The notes beneath the pieces were generated by a model. The model searched no databases, was not told the DNA's origin, and worked only from the letters and a program-made list of their open reading frames with translations. From Ustilaginoidea virens (lineage: Eukaryota > Ascomycota > Sordariomycetes > Hypocreales > Clavicipitaceae): DNA of 64,000 nt. The stretch's first letter is position 1, and every line of letters begins with the position of its first letter. This document shows positions 22,042-35,600 of this stretch, one piece after another. Location: the NCBI RefSeq assembly GCF_000687475.1, contig NC_057322.1:434001-498000 (forward strand), in the 5' to 3' direction. Made by a program: the position numbers and the translations under genes.

Positions 22042-24400
22042 GGCGCGAAATGGCCGGGAGGGCAGAAAAAAGAGCGTTTCACTGCGTTCTCTTGGGAGAA
22101 GGAGTGGGACAGAGACGGCGGGGGGGGGGTTGGGTCTCGTCTCTTCAGGACAGACCGCGTAATGACTGTCTAGCACCAGGCTACACTGATAGAAAAAAAA
22201 AGAAAGAGAGGGGGAGAGAGAGTGTGTGTGTGAGAGATGAGGATCTCAAGACTGGCCGGCGGGGGAGCGAGGCAGACGGCGACGGCCAGAACGGCGGCCC
22301 TTTATAATGGTGAAAGGAAAAAAAAAAAACCTGGCGTCAAAGGCCACGTTGGAACGGAGCAGAGCTCCGCGGTGGCAGCGACACCATCATGGCTCGCCCG
22401 GGCGGCGACACCAGCTATTGTTGAGACGGGTGTGAGCTGGACGCTCTTGCTCATTATCGCGGCGGCGGGTTTGTGCCACGTCCAGGTGCTCGATGGCCAG
22501 CCCCTTCCGGCGAGGTGGCTTCGGTCGAGAAAAGGTCCAGCTCGGGCCTAGACTGCGGCGTCGAGGTCAAACACGTCGCCGGTTGGGGGGAATAAGCACG
22601 GCGGCGATAACGCAGGTAGTAAGAGAAGGCTGCGCCGGTGGCAACGCGCGCCAATACGAACCCAGCCGGCCGGTTTAGGAAACCCCAGAGCATCGGGGCC
22701 CCGTCCATCTGGGCCCAGCTGGCGCCCAGCTGGTGGGGGTGGGGGGTGGGGGTGGGGTGGGTCCGCCCTCCGGCCACCGGGCCCCCCGCACCGGGCTCAG
22801 GTCAAGCGCGATACATACCTACATATGTATGTATGTACGTTGCTGGCTTGGGCCCTCCCCATTGGCCGGCGAGACCACATGCCACCCTGCCTCACGGCCA
22901 ACGGCCAACGGCCTTGCCGGGGGCGTCGACGAGCGTCGACGAGGCAAACTCCTCCCCGGCTGCGCGGCCTTGCGAGCACGCCCCAATCATCCGGAACAGT
23001 AAGCTTCGAACCTGTCCTGGCTCTATCGCGCGAGGCCCTTTTTTTCCCCCTGGTTGGCGCAAGCTCACGTGGCCCGCCCGGCGGCCAGCTCGCGCGGTCT
23101 GGAACCTGCTGGCCCCCCTGGCTGCCCGTCGCGGAACAGGACAAAGCGGCCAGACCTGCAAGCAGCCCTCGCGTGTCTTTGCCCCTTTCGTACTGTTTTT
23201 TTTTTTTTTTTTTTTTTTTCCCTTCACTCCTCGCAGCCCGTCCCGCGATGGGAATACTGCCGGCCGAACGGGTTGGGTTGAGGCTGGCTGGCCCTGAGTT
23301 CGCCGCATATGGCCCCTCGGCCACCGCGGGCCTCGTGACAGTTTCACGGATAGGACGGCAGCCCGTCGACCACCGAGCCCGGGTAGAATGGCAAGCCCTC
23401 TCCAGTTTCAAGTCTGCGCCATTCGCCATGTATGCCCATTCGCCGACAATGCCCATGCGCCTGGCCATACGCCTTGCCCTGGGGCGAGCGCACCCTTGCC
23501 GTCCTTGCCGCCAGGTGCCCTGGGCGAATCTGCTCCTCCGCCGGGGCCGTGCCGAATCTCCAGGCCATCTGGCAGGCCTGGCCGGGGACAAGACCGGGGA
23601 ACCCCTTTCCGGCTAGGTTGCGTCTACCAGCCGGCGTCTGGGACCTACACCAACTCTTCATTCCGGACATGGCAGGGGAAATTCCCCATAAAGGAAGTCT
23701 CAACTGGTTACAGACGGGCATCCTTGCCTGCCCGCCGCGCCCGCCGCGAACAGGGCTGCCCCTCGCAAAAGCTATGCTGCCACGTCCCCCGTCGCGGTGC
23801 GAGGCACGCGACATCCGGTGGGTAATACAGGTTCCCCAAATCATCTGGATATTCCAACAGTTTGGTCCTCTTTACTATGTTGGGTGGGCCCATGTTTTTT
23901 TTTTTTTTTTTTAAAGCGTTTGCAAATCATGTCTTCCTCTACGATAAAATGGGCATCATTACATTACTACTCTCCCAGCAATCATGCGATCCGTCCCGTC
24001 TTGTCTTGCACCACCTTGTAGTCAGCAAGCCCAGGCATCAGCTGCACCAACCGAGCTGCTCGACTTGCCTGCCATTCGTGCCCCCCTAGGCAGGCAGACT
24101 TACTCTGCATGCGTAATGTAATTTGATAATATGTAATGTAATCCGCATGGGGCCCCCCCCCCAGAGCCGGTGATCCGGCCGGCAACCTCCCCCTTCCTTC
24201 GCTGATTGGCGTGGCGCCACTAAATCGCCGGCAGTATCGGCACCGACCGTGCTTGAGGAGCAACCGGCAGGATGAAGCGAGCCCAGGGCCTGGGCGCCCA
24301 CATGGCACTCCCGTCGAGGCCCTGGTCCAAGCTGGAGACCGGTCGAGGCGCGCGAGCTGACAATTGGGGTACTTTTTAACTTTGCTGCACTCGACTCGTG
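22042..24400. promoter_or_regulatory. Promoter region of paralogue B and spacer
   Basis: On the minus strand a TATA element (CCATTATAAAGGGCC, 22297-22311) lies about 260 nt before the B start. The shared AGCCTGGTGCT leader motif is at about 22171-22181. The shared GTTGGAACGGAG block (plus orientation) is at about 22348, and a third shared block (GCCGGTGGC, GCCGGCCGGTTT) is at 22630-22680. Beyond about 22.7 kb no gene is recognised; the sequence is GC-rich with poly-T runs at 23199 and 23894. Confidence 0.55.
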
Positions 24401-24409
24401 GAATTCGCC

Positions 24410-25045
24410 GGTTTTTCACACAAGTTCGAAACGCCGGTTGATTTTTTTTTACCTTGACCTAGGCAGCCGAGCTTAAAGTGATATTCAGGAACTATAATGT
24501 GAAAGATTAAAGGTTTTCACAAGTGTGAAACGCCCGTTGTTGATTTTTTCACTTTAATCGCAAAGTCGAGCTTAAAGTGACATTTAAGCACTCGACTGGT
24601 AAAAGGCGTGAGTTTTCCCACGTTTACAACGCTAGTTGATTTTTCTAGCTTAATCGCAGAGACGAGCTTGAAGTGATATGTAGCAACTAGACTTATTAAC
24701 CACATCAAGGTTTCGCAAATTCGAACCGCTGTTAATTTTTCAACTGTGACCAGGCAGACTCGAGCTTAAAGTGATATATAGCAACTAGACTTAACAAGTA
24801 TATCAAGTTTTCACAAAGACAAACGCTGGTTGACTTTCAACCGTAACCAGGCAGACTCGAGCTTGATTAAAGTGATATATAGCAACTAGACTTAACAAGT
24901 ATATCGAGTTTTCACAAATTCGACGCTGGTTGATTTTCAACCGTAACCAGGCAGACTTAAGCTTGAAGTGATATACCATATCAAGTTTTCAAATTCGACG
25001 CTGGCTGATTTTCAACCGTAACCAGACAGGCTCGAGACCAGGCAG
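24410..25045. repeat. AT-rich degenerate minisatellite, about 7 units of about 95 bp
   Basis: Units share the order GCTTAAAGTGATAT, AGCAACTAGACTTA, a TATCAAGTTTTCACAAA-type segment, CGCTGGTTGATTTTCAACCG and AACCAGGCAGACT. Right-hand units are nearly identical, while left-hand units are more diverged and carry small indels. The block is much richer in A/T than its flanks. It contains no coding sequence. Confidence 0.8.
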
Positions 25046-25541
25046 GCCGGCTCAAACTGACGCATACCCAGGCCCCCAGCCGGCGAAACCCGCGAAACAC
25101 GCCCGAGTCTTCACCAGCCGAGCCGCATCAAACCACAAAACGACGCTGCCACCCCGTCCGCACCGCACAGCACCGCACAGCACCCGCTCGGCGCCATGAT
25201 TCTGGGAAAACATCATGTACTGTATGTATTGTATTGTTATTTTTTTTTTTTTTTTTTTTTTGCAGTGGCACCTTCGGCATGTCATCCAGTTCATTTCATC
25301 TGTGCCAAACAGTCTCGGAGAAAACGCCGCGCGATCCCGCAAATCCCATGCACACACCACGCCCGTCAACGACGCGGACAAGTAGAGAATCCCCTCCGTA
25401 GTTGGTATCAAACATCAGGGTATCGAGTTGAGGCCGTCATAAGAAAAAAAAAAAGAAAGATAAAAGAAAGGAAAGAGAGAAGAAGCAAGAAAAGTGAAGT
25501 GAAAGGTGGGAAAATAAGGAGAAGAGAACCTCCCCCCCCCC

Positions 25542-25576
<35 letters not shown>

Positions 25577-26212
25577 AAGACAAACCCTAGCTGCCATCCT
25601 GTATACCACTTGTGTCCTCGGCAAACCCGGTCGACAAGCCCGTCCATGCGGTCCATGCAGTCCGTGCAGTCCGTGCAGTCCATCAGTCCATGCAGTCCAT
25701 GCAGTCCATCAGTCCATCCGTCCATCAGTCCATCAGTCCATCAGTCCATCAGTCCATGCACTCGTCCCCGATACGTAAGACGTCGCCGTCCAACTGTTGC
25801 GTGCCGTACCGTGCCGTGTTCATGCATCAGGGTCCGTCCGCCGGGGTCACCACCTGACATCAAACGTTTCGGACATCTCATCACGTCGTTGGCCTCGTCC
25901 AAGATCCCGTAGAAAACCAACAGCAAACAAAAACCGCAAAAGGGCTTTGCTGGGCAACCGCAGTTGACAAAAAACACTGTAATCCGGCCGTAATCCGCGC
26001 GACAAAAAAAAAAAAAAAAAAAGAAAGAAAGTGGACATGACCGTTCCAAAAGTTGGTTCCAAAAAGTTGGCTCGAGTAGATACAGCGCCGGGGCGGGGAA
26101 ACAGCGACGTGCCGAAACTCGGCGGCCAACCAAGTGCCAGCCAAGCATGCATGCCCCCCGTTCGCAAACCCCCAGCTTTGCTTCAAACAATGCATCGACA
26201 TCTCTGCGGCAT
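25046..26212. other. Intergenic region with simple repeats
   Basis: No gene. It holds a T run (25239-25261), a poly-C/poly-A block (25531-25574), an octamer/nonamer minisatellite (25640-25760) and another A run (about 26003-26020) in the 3' flank of the C2H2 gene. Confidence 0.6.
25640..25760. repeat. CAGTCCAT minisatellite
   Basis: About 14 tandem units of the form CAGTCCATG, CAGTCCGTG or CAGTCCATC, with 8- and 9-bp forms interspersed. Purely a sequence repeat. Confidence 0.85.
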
Positions 26213-28533
26213 TCAGTAGGCTGTCGCGGTGGATCCCTCGCTCGTGGCCACGGCGACGAGCGCTTCCAGCCGTCGCAGAGGATCGGCGTTTGCCTGCCTG
26301 TCTTGCTGCGGCTGCAGAGGTGGCTGCTCCCTGGCCGGAAACCCGTTGAAACCGTTCAGGTTGGGGTGCACCATGCGGTCAACGTGCGCCATTCGCGAAT
26401 CCTGCGCAGCGTACCCGCCTTGAGACGGTGCCGGTCCGTGGTACCACCCATGCCGCTTGCTCTCGCGGGGTGTCGTGATGGAGGGGGCGGACATGGTGTG
26501 CTGGTGCAGGGCTCGGCCGTTGGCCGTCGCGCAGCCGTACTGCTGGGACGGCGGGATCTGGTCCTGGAACCGGACAGTCGGTTGATTCACCTGCATCCGT
26601 TCCGCCTGGGCGAGCATGGCGCGGTTGGCCTCGGAGCCCCAGCAGCCGGCGCCGTCGCGGGGTGGCGGCGTCTTGTGGCTAAGATCCAGACGGTTCAGGC
26701 CACGCTGGAGGCTGGCATCGTACATGTTGAGGTTGCGACGCTCGTCCGGCTGCGTCATCTCGCCGGCACCAGGCGCGTACGGCCGTCGGTAGGGTGGCTC
26801 CGAGTCCATGGCCAGGGGCGACGACGGACCGCGCTGTGCCGGCGGGGGAGGCGTCGGGTGCCTCCGGGGCGGCAGGGGGTCAAAGGACTCGATGCCTGGC
26901 AGTCGAAAGGACGATTGGGGGTTTGGCGGGTTCGCGATGGGCGCGGGCGGAGGCGGGGGCGCGGGCGGGTTCGGTCGGACCATCGCCTGACCGGCCATGG
27001 CCAGCTGCTGGTTCGTCTGGGTCGGCGCCTGTGGTTGCTGCTGGTTGTTGACGTAGCTGCGACTTTCCGGATGCCACGTGCGTCTTCGCCAGGCTTCGTC
27101 GGGGTTGCTGGATACCGAGTCTCGTCGACCGGACCACCCCGAAGCAGACGATGTGGGAGAGGCGACCAGGTTGGAGCTGTTTGCTGCGGGTGGGAACGCC
27201 GAAGGATGCGAGCTGTTGAACTGGCCGGGGGCACCAAAGGCCTGGTGGTGGGGGTGGTGGTTGTGGTGAGGATGCCCGAGAACCGGCGACTGGAAAGGGT
27301 TTGCTCCCGACGGCACGCTGAGGCGGCGACCCGGCGTGCGGCTCCCGGAGGTGTACAGGCTCTGGGAGCGCGTGTGCCCCGAAGTAGGCGAGCCCATCCT
27401 CGACGCCCAGCGGGGGCTGCTTTGCGCAGTAGAGAAGGTGGCCGACGTGGGGTTGCTAAAGTCGCCGGGCGAAGGAGGTCGGTACGAGAATGTGCTGTCG
27501 GCATTGCTGCGGTACGACTCGACGGAAAGACGCGACCGGGGGTCCGCAGCCATGACGAGGGGCGGAGGACGCCGCCTCGCCTCGGTCTGGGGACCGCCGT
27601 AACCAGAGCCTACGGAAGGAATGCTGGCGATGCTGGAAGTCGAGAGGCTCTTGGAGTGACCACGGATTGGTCCGCCCGCGCTACCTCCTGTCGACGCTCT
27701 GGCCCGGTTGCCGGCTTGCCTGACTCGCTCCGTCGTTCGCATCTGGCGTTGAAATCGCGAGCCAGTCGCTGCCAGCGAGTCCATGGGAATGTCTTCATTC
27801 ACATGGACCGTCTGCGCATGTTGCCTCAGATTGTCCAACCTGGAGAACCGACGAGAGCAGTGGCACTGGAATGGCCGTTCACCGGTATGCTTTCTGTGTC
27901 ACGATGCATTAGCACCGAGTCTCGCTTCGAGGGACCGACGCAAAAGACACGTGTGGATGGAGTCGAGCGTTGGGAAGGGGGGGGGGGGGGGGGTCACAGG
28001 AGAGTTGCGGCAGCTCACCTGATGTGTCGAGCCAGGTGCTCGCTTCTTGTGAAGCTCAAGTTGCACGGTGGATACTCGGTGCAGTAGAACCTCTGCGACT
28101 TCTTCTTGCGACTAGATTTGGAGCCGTCAGCGTTGACGCTTTCGGCGTCTGATGCGGCACCGTCTTCGCCTGTAGCACCCCTCTCGCCATCGGAATCATC
28201 CACGTCTATCTCCATGGAATCTCTCTTTGAGGACTTGCTGGAATGCTGCGAGTTTTGTCGGCGGGGCATGTCCTTGGCGTCGGGAAGCGGCGGTAACGAA
28301 GCGTCGGGGAGAGCTTTTTGGTCCAAAGGGACGTTGAAGGTTGCCCTGGTCGGCGTCTTGGAGTCATCGTGCAGCGAGGGGGATTGTCGCAGCCGTGCTT
28401 GGCGAGAAACGGGCCTCGGCCGGGGTGTGGCGGACGAGGAAGAAGACGTCGTTGTCGTCGTCGTCGTCGTCGTCGTTTCCTCCTTGATAGGCTCCTCGAT
28501 GAGCGAGTTGACAGGTCGGAACGCTGCCGCCAT
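26213..28533 (-). CDS. C2H2 zinc-finger transcription factor
   Basis: Exons 28533-28019 and 27893-26213 (GTGAGC donor, CACAG acceptor) encode about 731 residues. The N-terminal part has a Thr/Ser run, basic patches and an acidic stretch ([11 protein letters not shown]), then SSRKKKSQR before the fingers. Two adjacent fingers span the intron: [20 protein letters not shown] with RHIRKH, then [20 protein letters not shown] with TVH. The first finger has C-x5-C and the second C-x-C, so spacing is non-canonical though the RSEHL and RLDNL recognition helices are clear. The long C-terminal region is Pro/Ser/Gln-rich and disordered in appearance. The start is the Met after several non-conserved codons, and the intron restores [12 protein letters not shown]. 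It is probably a DNA-binding regulator; no named orthologue can be given safely. Confidence 0.9.
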
Positions 28534-29578
28534 GACGGCCAGCTTGTTTTGTGACGACAGAGTAACACAGGAAAACCGAGGGGGGGGGGGGATCAGAAAA
28601 ACGCAGCACAGTCGTCGGGGCAAGGATTCGGGTGGGATTGGATGCGTTGGTGAAGAGAAGCAGAGATTATTGGCGGACGGCTGGCGCTGGGCGATGCTTT
28701 CTGCAGCGTTAAGGGAGAAGGACGAAATGAAGGTTGAGTTAGCGGAGAATGGTCGCCAGGGGGTGGAGGGTATTAGGCGACCGCCGACCAAAGGCAAAGC
28801 AAAAAGGTCAATATGAGCAAAAGGCAAAACGCAGGAGGCAACGCAGGAGGCAACGCAACGGGTGCGCAAGTGGGTGAGGCTGAAGGATCCGGCAAAGCAG
28901 AGGGGGGGGAGGAAGCGGAGGGGGTGGGGGGTTCCTTGAACTCGACCCGGGGGCTGGGGGGGTGTGTGAGGAAGGGCGTGGCACAGTGGGCCGAGAACTG
29001 TGAACTGTGCGGCGTGCAGCGCCCAGCGCACAGTGGGTGAGAGTTGCGGGTGAGTGAGGAGAAGTGAGGAGCGCAGCATTGACAAGTCAGGGCTCTGGGA
29101 GTGGGTGGATGGACTGATGGGAATCTACATACATAGAGAGGCGGGCGCCAGCGGAGCAAGGACCCAGTGGGCGGCCAGGGAGACAGGGAGAGACAAGACG
29201 CGACGCCAACATGAATGCAGCAAGGGCTCGATGCTGACTGGAGTGGGCGACCTCTGAAGACCAGAAGTCCAGACGTCCGGGTGGCCAGCACGATGCTCAG
29301 GCGAGGTTCAGTATGGTCGGGCCCGTGCCAGGTTCAGGCCAGGTTTACGCCAGGGGCGGACGCCAAGCAGTGAGTCAATAGGCAGGTACCTGTGGGGGGG
29401 GAGGGGGGTGGAAGGGGTGTGCTGCTGGTTGTCGATTGGCAGGCATGCTCCAGTCCCCGTACATGGATGATGGGTACTCGGTACCTACTTTGGACAGCAG
29501 GTCCTAGATTCCTTGGTGGAGACGGCCGCCGGCGCAGCTTGGCTTGGACTTGGACCTGCCGGTTTGTTTGCGCTGCGA

Positions 29579-29609
<31 letters not shown>

Positions 29610-32600
29610 ATGCTGCAGTTGATAGAGAGTGGGAGAGAGGAAGACGACGACGACGACGACGATGATAAGGAGAGGCAACGAATGGGAAAGGGACAAGGTG
29701 CCTAGGTACCTACCTACCTCTGTGGGAGGCGGGGTTGGAAATACGGGGGGCAGGTCAAGGCATAGGTCCATAGGCCGGTGCTACAAGTTACAGAGCACAA
29801 CAGGGCTGGCTACAGCGCAAGGGCACACGGGGCAAGCACCAGACAGCACGCAGCACAGCGCAGCACAGCGCAGCGCAGCAACGGGTCAGCGACTAGGTAC
29901 GCACATGTAGGTAGGTTAGGTACCTAGGTACCTAAGGTAAGGTACCTTTGACCAGGGCAAAGCGCCGAGGAGACTTGTCAGTTTCGGAGACAAGTCCGAT
30001 TCTCATAACCAAGGCACTGGGACGAAAGGGACGGAAAGCAACACAATCTCCAGCTGTTCCTTTGAGACGGCTGCTGCGGATGCACCTGCACTGCACTGCA
30101 CTGCACTGCACCGCACTACACTGCACGCCCCGAGTCAAGGCGTCGAGGTTAGGTCATGGTGGCGGCTGGGGGTCCCAGACCTCAGCATCACCGTACCCAG
30201 GACGAATCAGCAGCCTCGACACTTTTGCTCGGGTCGACGTGGCAGGAGATGAGGACGGCGCCTTTTTTCTTCTTTTCCTTCTTTTTCTTGTTCTTGTTTT
30301 TTATAAATGTGAAATCCCCGCAACATGGGCAGTCGCGGTCGGTGCGTGGCGGCAGCAGAGCCCCGTATACATGTACCTAGGCGTCTGAGATGGCCGGAAA
30401 GGCACGACGGCACCGAATCACGAAAGCAGACTTGCATGGCACATGCAAATCAACGACTCCAGGACTTGGCCCGGGGTCTGCAATGAAGTGAGTGAGGTGG
30501 GTGGGTGCGGTTTGCATCGCCTCTGTAAAAACATGTCGACACCAATGCTGGGCCCGAGAGATGGACCAGTTAGTTGACTTTCAGTTGAAACGCCCAGCCG
30601 GAAGCGGGCATTTCCAACCACGCTGTGGTCCACGACTCCGGGGGGGGGTGAGAGGGGGGGGGGGGACGCCCAGCCTGCACGTTGGCCTGGCCGTGTCTCC
30701 TGGCCGTGTCTCCTGGCCGTGTCTCCTGGCGGTTCCTCCTGGCGGCACCTGGGTGCTCCTGGGGCTCCTGGTGCCTGCAGGTACAACGCTGGCGTCCCCC
30801 TGTGCAACAAGGCACCAGACACCCAAGCAGCCGCAGGTACGCTCCAGACTGCTTCACGAATCAATCAGGACAGCCTGGCACCAAGGCGTCAACCATCAAC
30901 CATCAACCATCAACCTGGCGCGTCGGTCGTCCAGCCCGCAGACTCGACAATCGGCGAAGAGTAGAGTCAAATCCAATCGAGTCCAATCGAGTCCAATCGA
31001 GCAACCGAATTGCGGGATTCGCCGCATGACTCCGTGGAGCCTCCCAAGGTTCTGCAAACGAAACCGCCCGCTTCTTGCCGGAAACTTCATCCTGCAGCGC
31101 TGACGCCAGACATGCAACATTGAATGCAGCCTTGGATGCCGCCCGAAAAGCAGTACGCTGCCCTCCGTATCAAGGACCAGACATCAGCTTTTCCGGTTCA
31201 CGCGGAGCAGCAACTTCTCATGGACTTTTTGGGAAAACGACTGTCGCCCTCACGGACCAAAAGATCGCCCAAGCGTGCTCCGTACCGTAGCGCCATGCAA
31301 GAACCCACCGCCCCAGCTTTGCGGCGGGCCATTGGAGTGGGACGGCAACGGCGGATGTCTGCCGGGGGGGGGGGGGGGGCCCTTCTCCAGGTAGGTCATG
31401 AGGCCCGTCGACAGGGGCCAGGGCATTATGTGGAAACAACATTGAAGTGAACGAGGCACGCCAGTGCCAAGCCGTAGGTACCGAGCCAGGCTGGAAGGCG
31501 CCAACTGTGGTGTGCACCCCTCACGTCCTCGGAGGGGCCGAATGGGTGATTTTTTTTTTCTTTTTCTTTTTCTTTTTTTTTCTTTTTTTTTTTATTTTTT
31601 TTAGTTTTAATACTGATAATAATAATAATATTATTCTTTTCTTATTTTCTTCTTTTTTTATTTTTTCTTTTTTCTTTTTTGCACCTTGCAGAGCTGCTCC
31701 ACGGTAGAAAGAATGGAAGAAAGCTGGGCGCACGTTACAGGGGCTAATTAATTGGCTGGATTCCATTCCGATGCGGCAACCAGACGGATGGCTCAGGAAG
31801 GAACTTTGAAGCATCCACCACCAGAGACAACAGGCAACAGGCCACACCCTGGCTGGGTCGACTCTGCCAAGGCAGGTACGGAGTACAGGTACGTGGTACG
31901 TGTGTGCGCAAGGTACAGTCAAAGGAAGGAGCGACGGCGTCGCCACCTGCAACCACTGCACCACTGCACCGCTGCACCACTGCACCGCTGCACCACTGCA
32001 CCGCTGCACCACTGCACCGCTGCACCACTGCACCGCTGCACCACCGTCGCCAGCCATCCATCACCACCACTATTCACGCAACGGCAATCCGGGCTTGAGC
32101 GACGCCGTCACACAGAAGCAACCGCGAAACAACCACGAAACAGCCCAGCCCTCGAACCCACGCCGCCGGGAGCCTTTGCGCTACGATCCGAATGTCCCAG
32201 CCATGACCCCCAAACGCCAGGGCTGCCTAGGCTGCCTGCACACCACTTGCCTCTTGCCACTCCAATCTCCACCCACACAACGCTCTCTCGGAAGTAACGC
32301 ACATATGGACCTGGTCGCTGCACGGTCGGTGGAGGGCACCGGGCACTGGGCACTACTCCCTGGGTGGTGTGCCATTTGAAGCCTCTAGAACGCCAGGCAA
32401 AAACCACGGCAACGATTGGAGCCAGCAGCGCGGCAAATATGTAGGAAGAAATGGGGCTGGCCCTGTTTTCCCCTCTCGACAAAAGCCCCCGGAAACTGGG
32501 CTGCTTGCTGGCCGAGCATATTCTTTTTGACCTTTCTTTGACTTTTTATAAATTCCGCCATCGCCCTCGAGTATGCAACCACGAGACTTGGACAAGCTCG

Positions 32601-35600
32601 CCACAGCATCGCGCCCAGCCATGTTATGGTTTTGGTGGCAAAGCTGGGGCTTGCCAGAGGTGAAATGGCAAAGGCCACAACTCTGCAAACCGTAATACCG
32701 GAAACCCGCAACGGGCATAGTCTGGATCCTTGGTTCTTTTCCACCCAAGCCAGCCTCAAGAAGAGCATTGTTCCAACTTGCTTGCCCTCGTCTTGAAGCC
32801 AAAAAGCAAGACGACCAGTTCATTTGTTCGGTTTCTCATTTAAACCTGCACACTGTGCGTGGTTTCAGCCGGCATGGCTTTTGGCCGACCCCCTTGTACG
32901 GGGCTTGCATTTCCGACCGACCTCCAGCTTAACTCTCGGAAGGGAGGTCAAGGGGGGGTGGCTTCGCACCACTCACTCAACTGTCTAGGTAATGCTTGGG
33001 CCAGGGGCACGGGAACGGCGAATGATCTTGGTGCCTGGCTGGGTCCTGGATCGCTCCGCGGAACTGGGGGCTGCAGGTGGTTGGTGCCACCACAAGCCAA
33101 AAGAATCAGGCTGGGCTGCCTCGACATTGTCGGCGTTATAAGGATGACGCATGCAACCACGGCATCGCTTGACTACGTGAACAAGTTGGCTGTCGCTGAT
33201 GTGCTCCTGGCTCTCGAGCGACCCCAACGTCCAGGATGATGTACGGAGTACGGAGTAGAACGACGAGTATTGACAGACAACAACTGGCTAGATCCCGCCC
33301 ATTCTTGACAGCAGCTCGGGGCTCATGGATGGATGCAGCAAATTTACACGGGCCAGCCACACCCTCGTTCTTTTTCTTTTTTCTTTCTTCTCCTTCTCTT
33401 TTTGATTTCAGAAAGCATGGCATGGCCTGGCCTGGCCCGGAAACTTGCATTCCGCAAGCTGTGGAAACGGCTATTTTCTGATCCGGTCCCGGCTATCCCC
33501 GTCAAGACGGATCAGACGACACCGCGGCCTGCTGCGGGACTTCCGGAAGCTCGTGTCAATGGATGCAAGCGGCACTACCCCGTACGGCTACGGCGAGATG
33601 CAGTCAGTGTCCGTAACATGGCCGAAGAAATCGCTCTCCCCGACCCCCGGGGGGGTTGACGCTGTGCGAGAGACGTTGCATATCCTCGACGACCTTGTCG
33701 CCCTGCACCGAGAAGATGGTTATTTCCTGCAGAGACTCAAATTCTTAGGTCCGGCCTCGCCGCATCCCCAAACAAACTTTGTTCCGCAATGCCGGGTGTG
33801 TGCATGGTTCCGGACATGTCCTCCCATTTGTCAGTTTTTTGTCAGCCAAATCATCCCGCCACTCATGGGGGTGAACGACGCAACATTGAACAAACGGGCC
33901 AAGCTAGGAAGTGTTCCCTTGAGATGGACTGGAACCCTGCCTGCAGCAACCCTAGTCTCGGGGCTTGTGATCAAGAAAAGAGCGGTCCATGTGGCTCCCA
34001 GCCACTATATTTTTTTTTTTTTTCGCCGTCCATGATTTGTGGTTTCCCTCCACGACGGGCACGGACTTGTTTGTGCGTTGCGTTGCCATTGCAAACAATG
34101 CAATGCCCCTGCAGTGATGAGTGCTTTTACAATTCCAGATTTATATACAGACGTGCTCCGTAGCCCATGCGGAGCACCCGCGACGGCGATGCAAATCGCC
34201 AGCCTCCCAAACGTTTGGCGCAGATGAGAGCGCCAGGCAGATGTTTTTGATGTTGTTGCAGATGAAGGCGACCTTGCCACCAACACAGAGCACCTTTTGC
34301 GCCAACTTCGGAAAGCTCATTGCCGAGTGGCGGAAACGGGTACGCGGTTCTTGTACGCCAAGAACAACAAGTCGATGACCACCTCGCTCCTGGCTCTTGA
34401 CTGTGGGTGGGGTGACCCGTCGTGATGATGGCATCTTAGTCGTGCGCCTCAAATCGCCAACATTGGTTAAGGTTAAAGTTCGGTTACGGGATGGTTGGCA
34501 AAGGGAGCGAGCGAGCGAGCGCGTACGCGACTGCTTCATAGCGGGCTGCCTTTTCGGCATCGCCATGCTTCAGCACGGTAAAGCGCCGGCTAGCGGAATA
34601 CAGCTTCCTATGGTCAGGGCGCCAACATGATTGCGGGTGCAGGCGATGATGCCGATCCTTCATCATAGGCAACCATGTCGTCAACGCTTCAGGGGCCAGC
34701 CGGCATCGGCGGCGGCGATGCGGCAGATGGAGCTCCGTGGCCGATGCAACCTTGGTGGCAACCCAAATCCATGACGTGACGTGCCTGTCCCTGGCTTAAA
34801 CAGACAGACCTACGAGTTACGGCGTGGGCATGTACCTCTTGTTGGCGCCGGTAGCAGTGCCGCTGCGTAGGTGCCATGATGCGCTGAACAAGGTTGCAAT
34901 CAAGCGACCCTTTTATTGTCATTATTCTTTTTTTTTTTTCTTCGAAAGCAGCCAGTGCTCCGCTCCAGCTGCAAAATGCCTCCAGCCAGCCAGATACATG
35001 TGATTGCCTTGGTGAACTGGCCTTTTCTCGTCTCGTCAAAGTCGAAATAACCCCCGAGTGGGAAGACGGCGCAACCGTCCTCAGTCGCCGGATCCAAGAG
35101 TCGCAGACCAACTGGGTGCCCCGGGACAGCACCAGCCCGCTGTTGGCAGGAGACAATGCCGTGGATACCGGGGTGTGGTGCCTTGGAATTCCCCAACTTT
35201 GAAGAATGGGCATGAATCAATGCGTTTTCTGCTTCCCCATCCAGCCCAGCATATCCTTGTCGTCACGTCTCGCCCCCCCCCCCCCCCCCCCCCTCGAAGA
35301 CGGACGGCGCACATTCCCACGAGCGCACCCATTTCTCCCTCGTGGCGTACCAGCATCCGCAGGAAACCAAAACAAGGTGATGAATTCCTTGGTATACGAA
35401 CCGCTCGGGCACCTCCTCACTGATGCCCCAAATAGCAGCGGCGGCGGCGGCGGCGGCGGCGACATCCTCACCAGCCGCGGCTTGCAGCCGGCAACGGCGG
35501 CATAAACCAGGCAGCGCATCACGGCAGCGGCATTAACAGCACCGCATAGTCCCTGCTCCGACAGCATCGCCGCTGGGAAGAAAGGGCCACCAGGACGGTT

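Noticed and set aside
22983..23010. tRNA-like B box (GGTTCGAAG on the minus strand)
   Set aside because: The flanking bases cannot form a T-stem and no anticodon arm is present.
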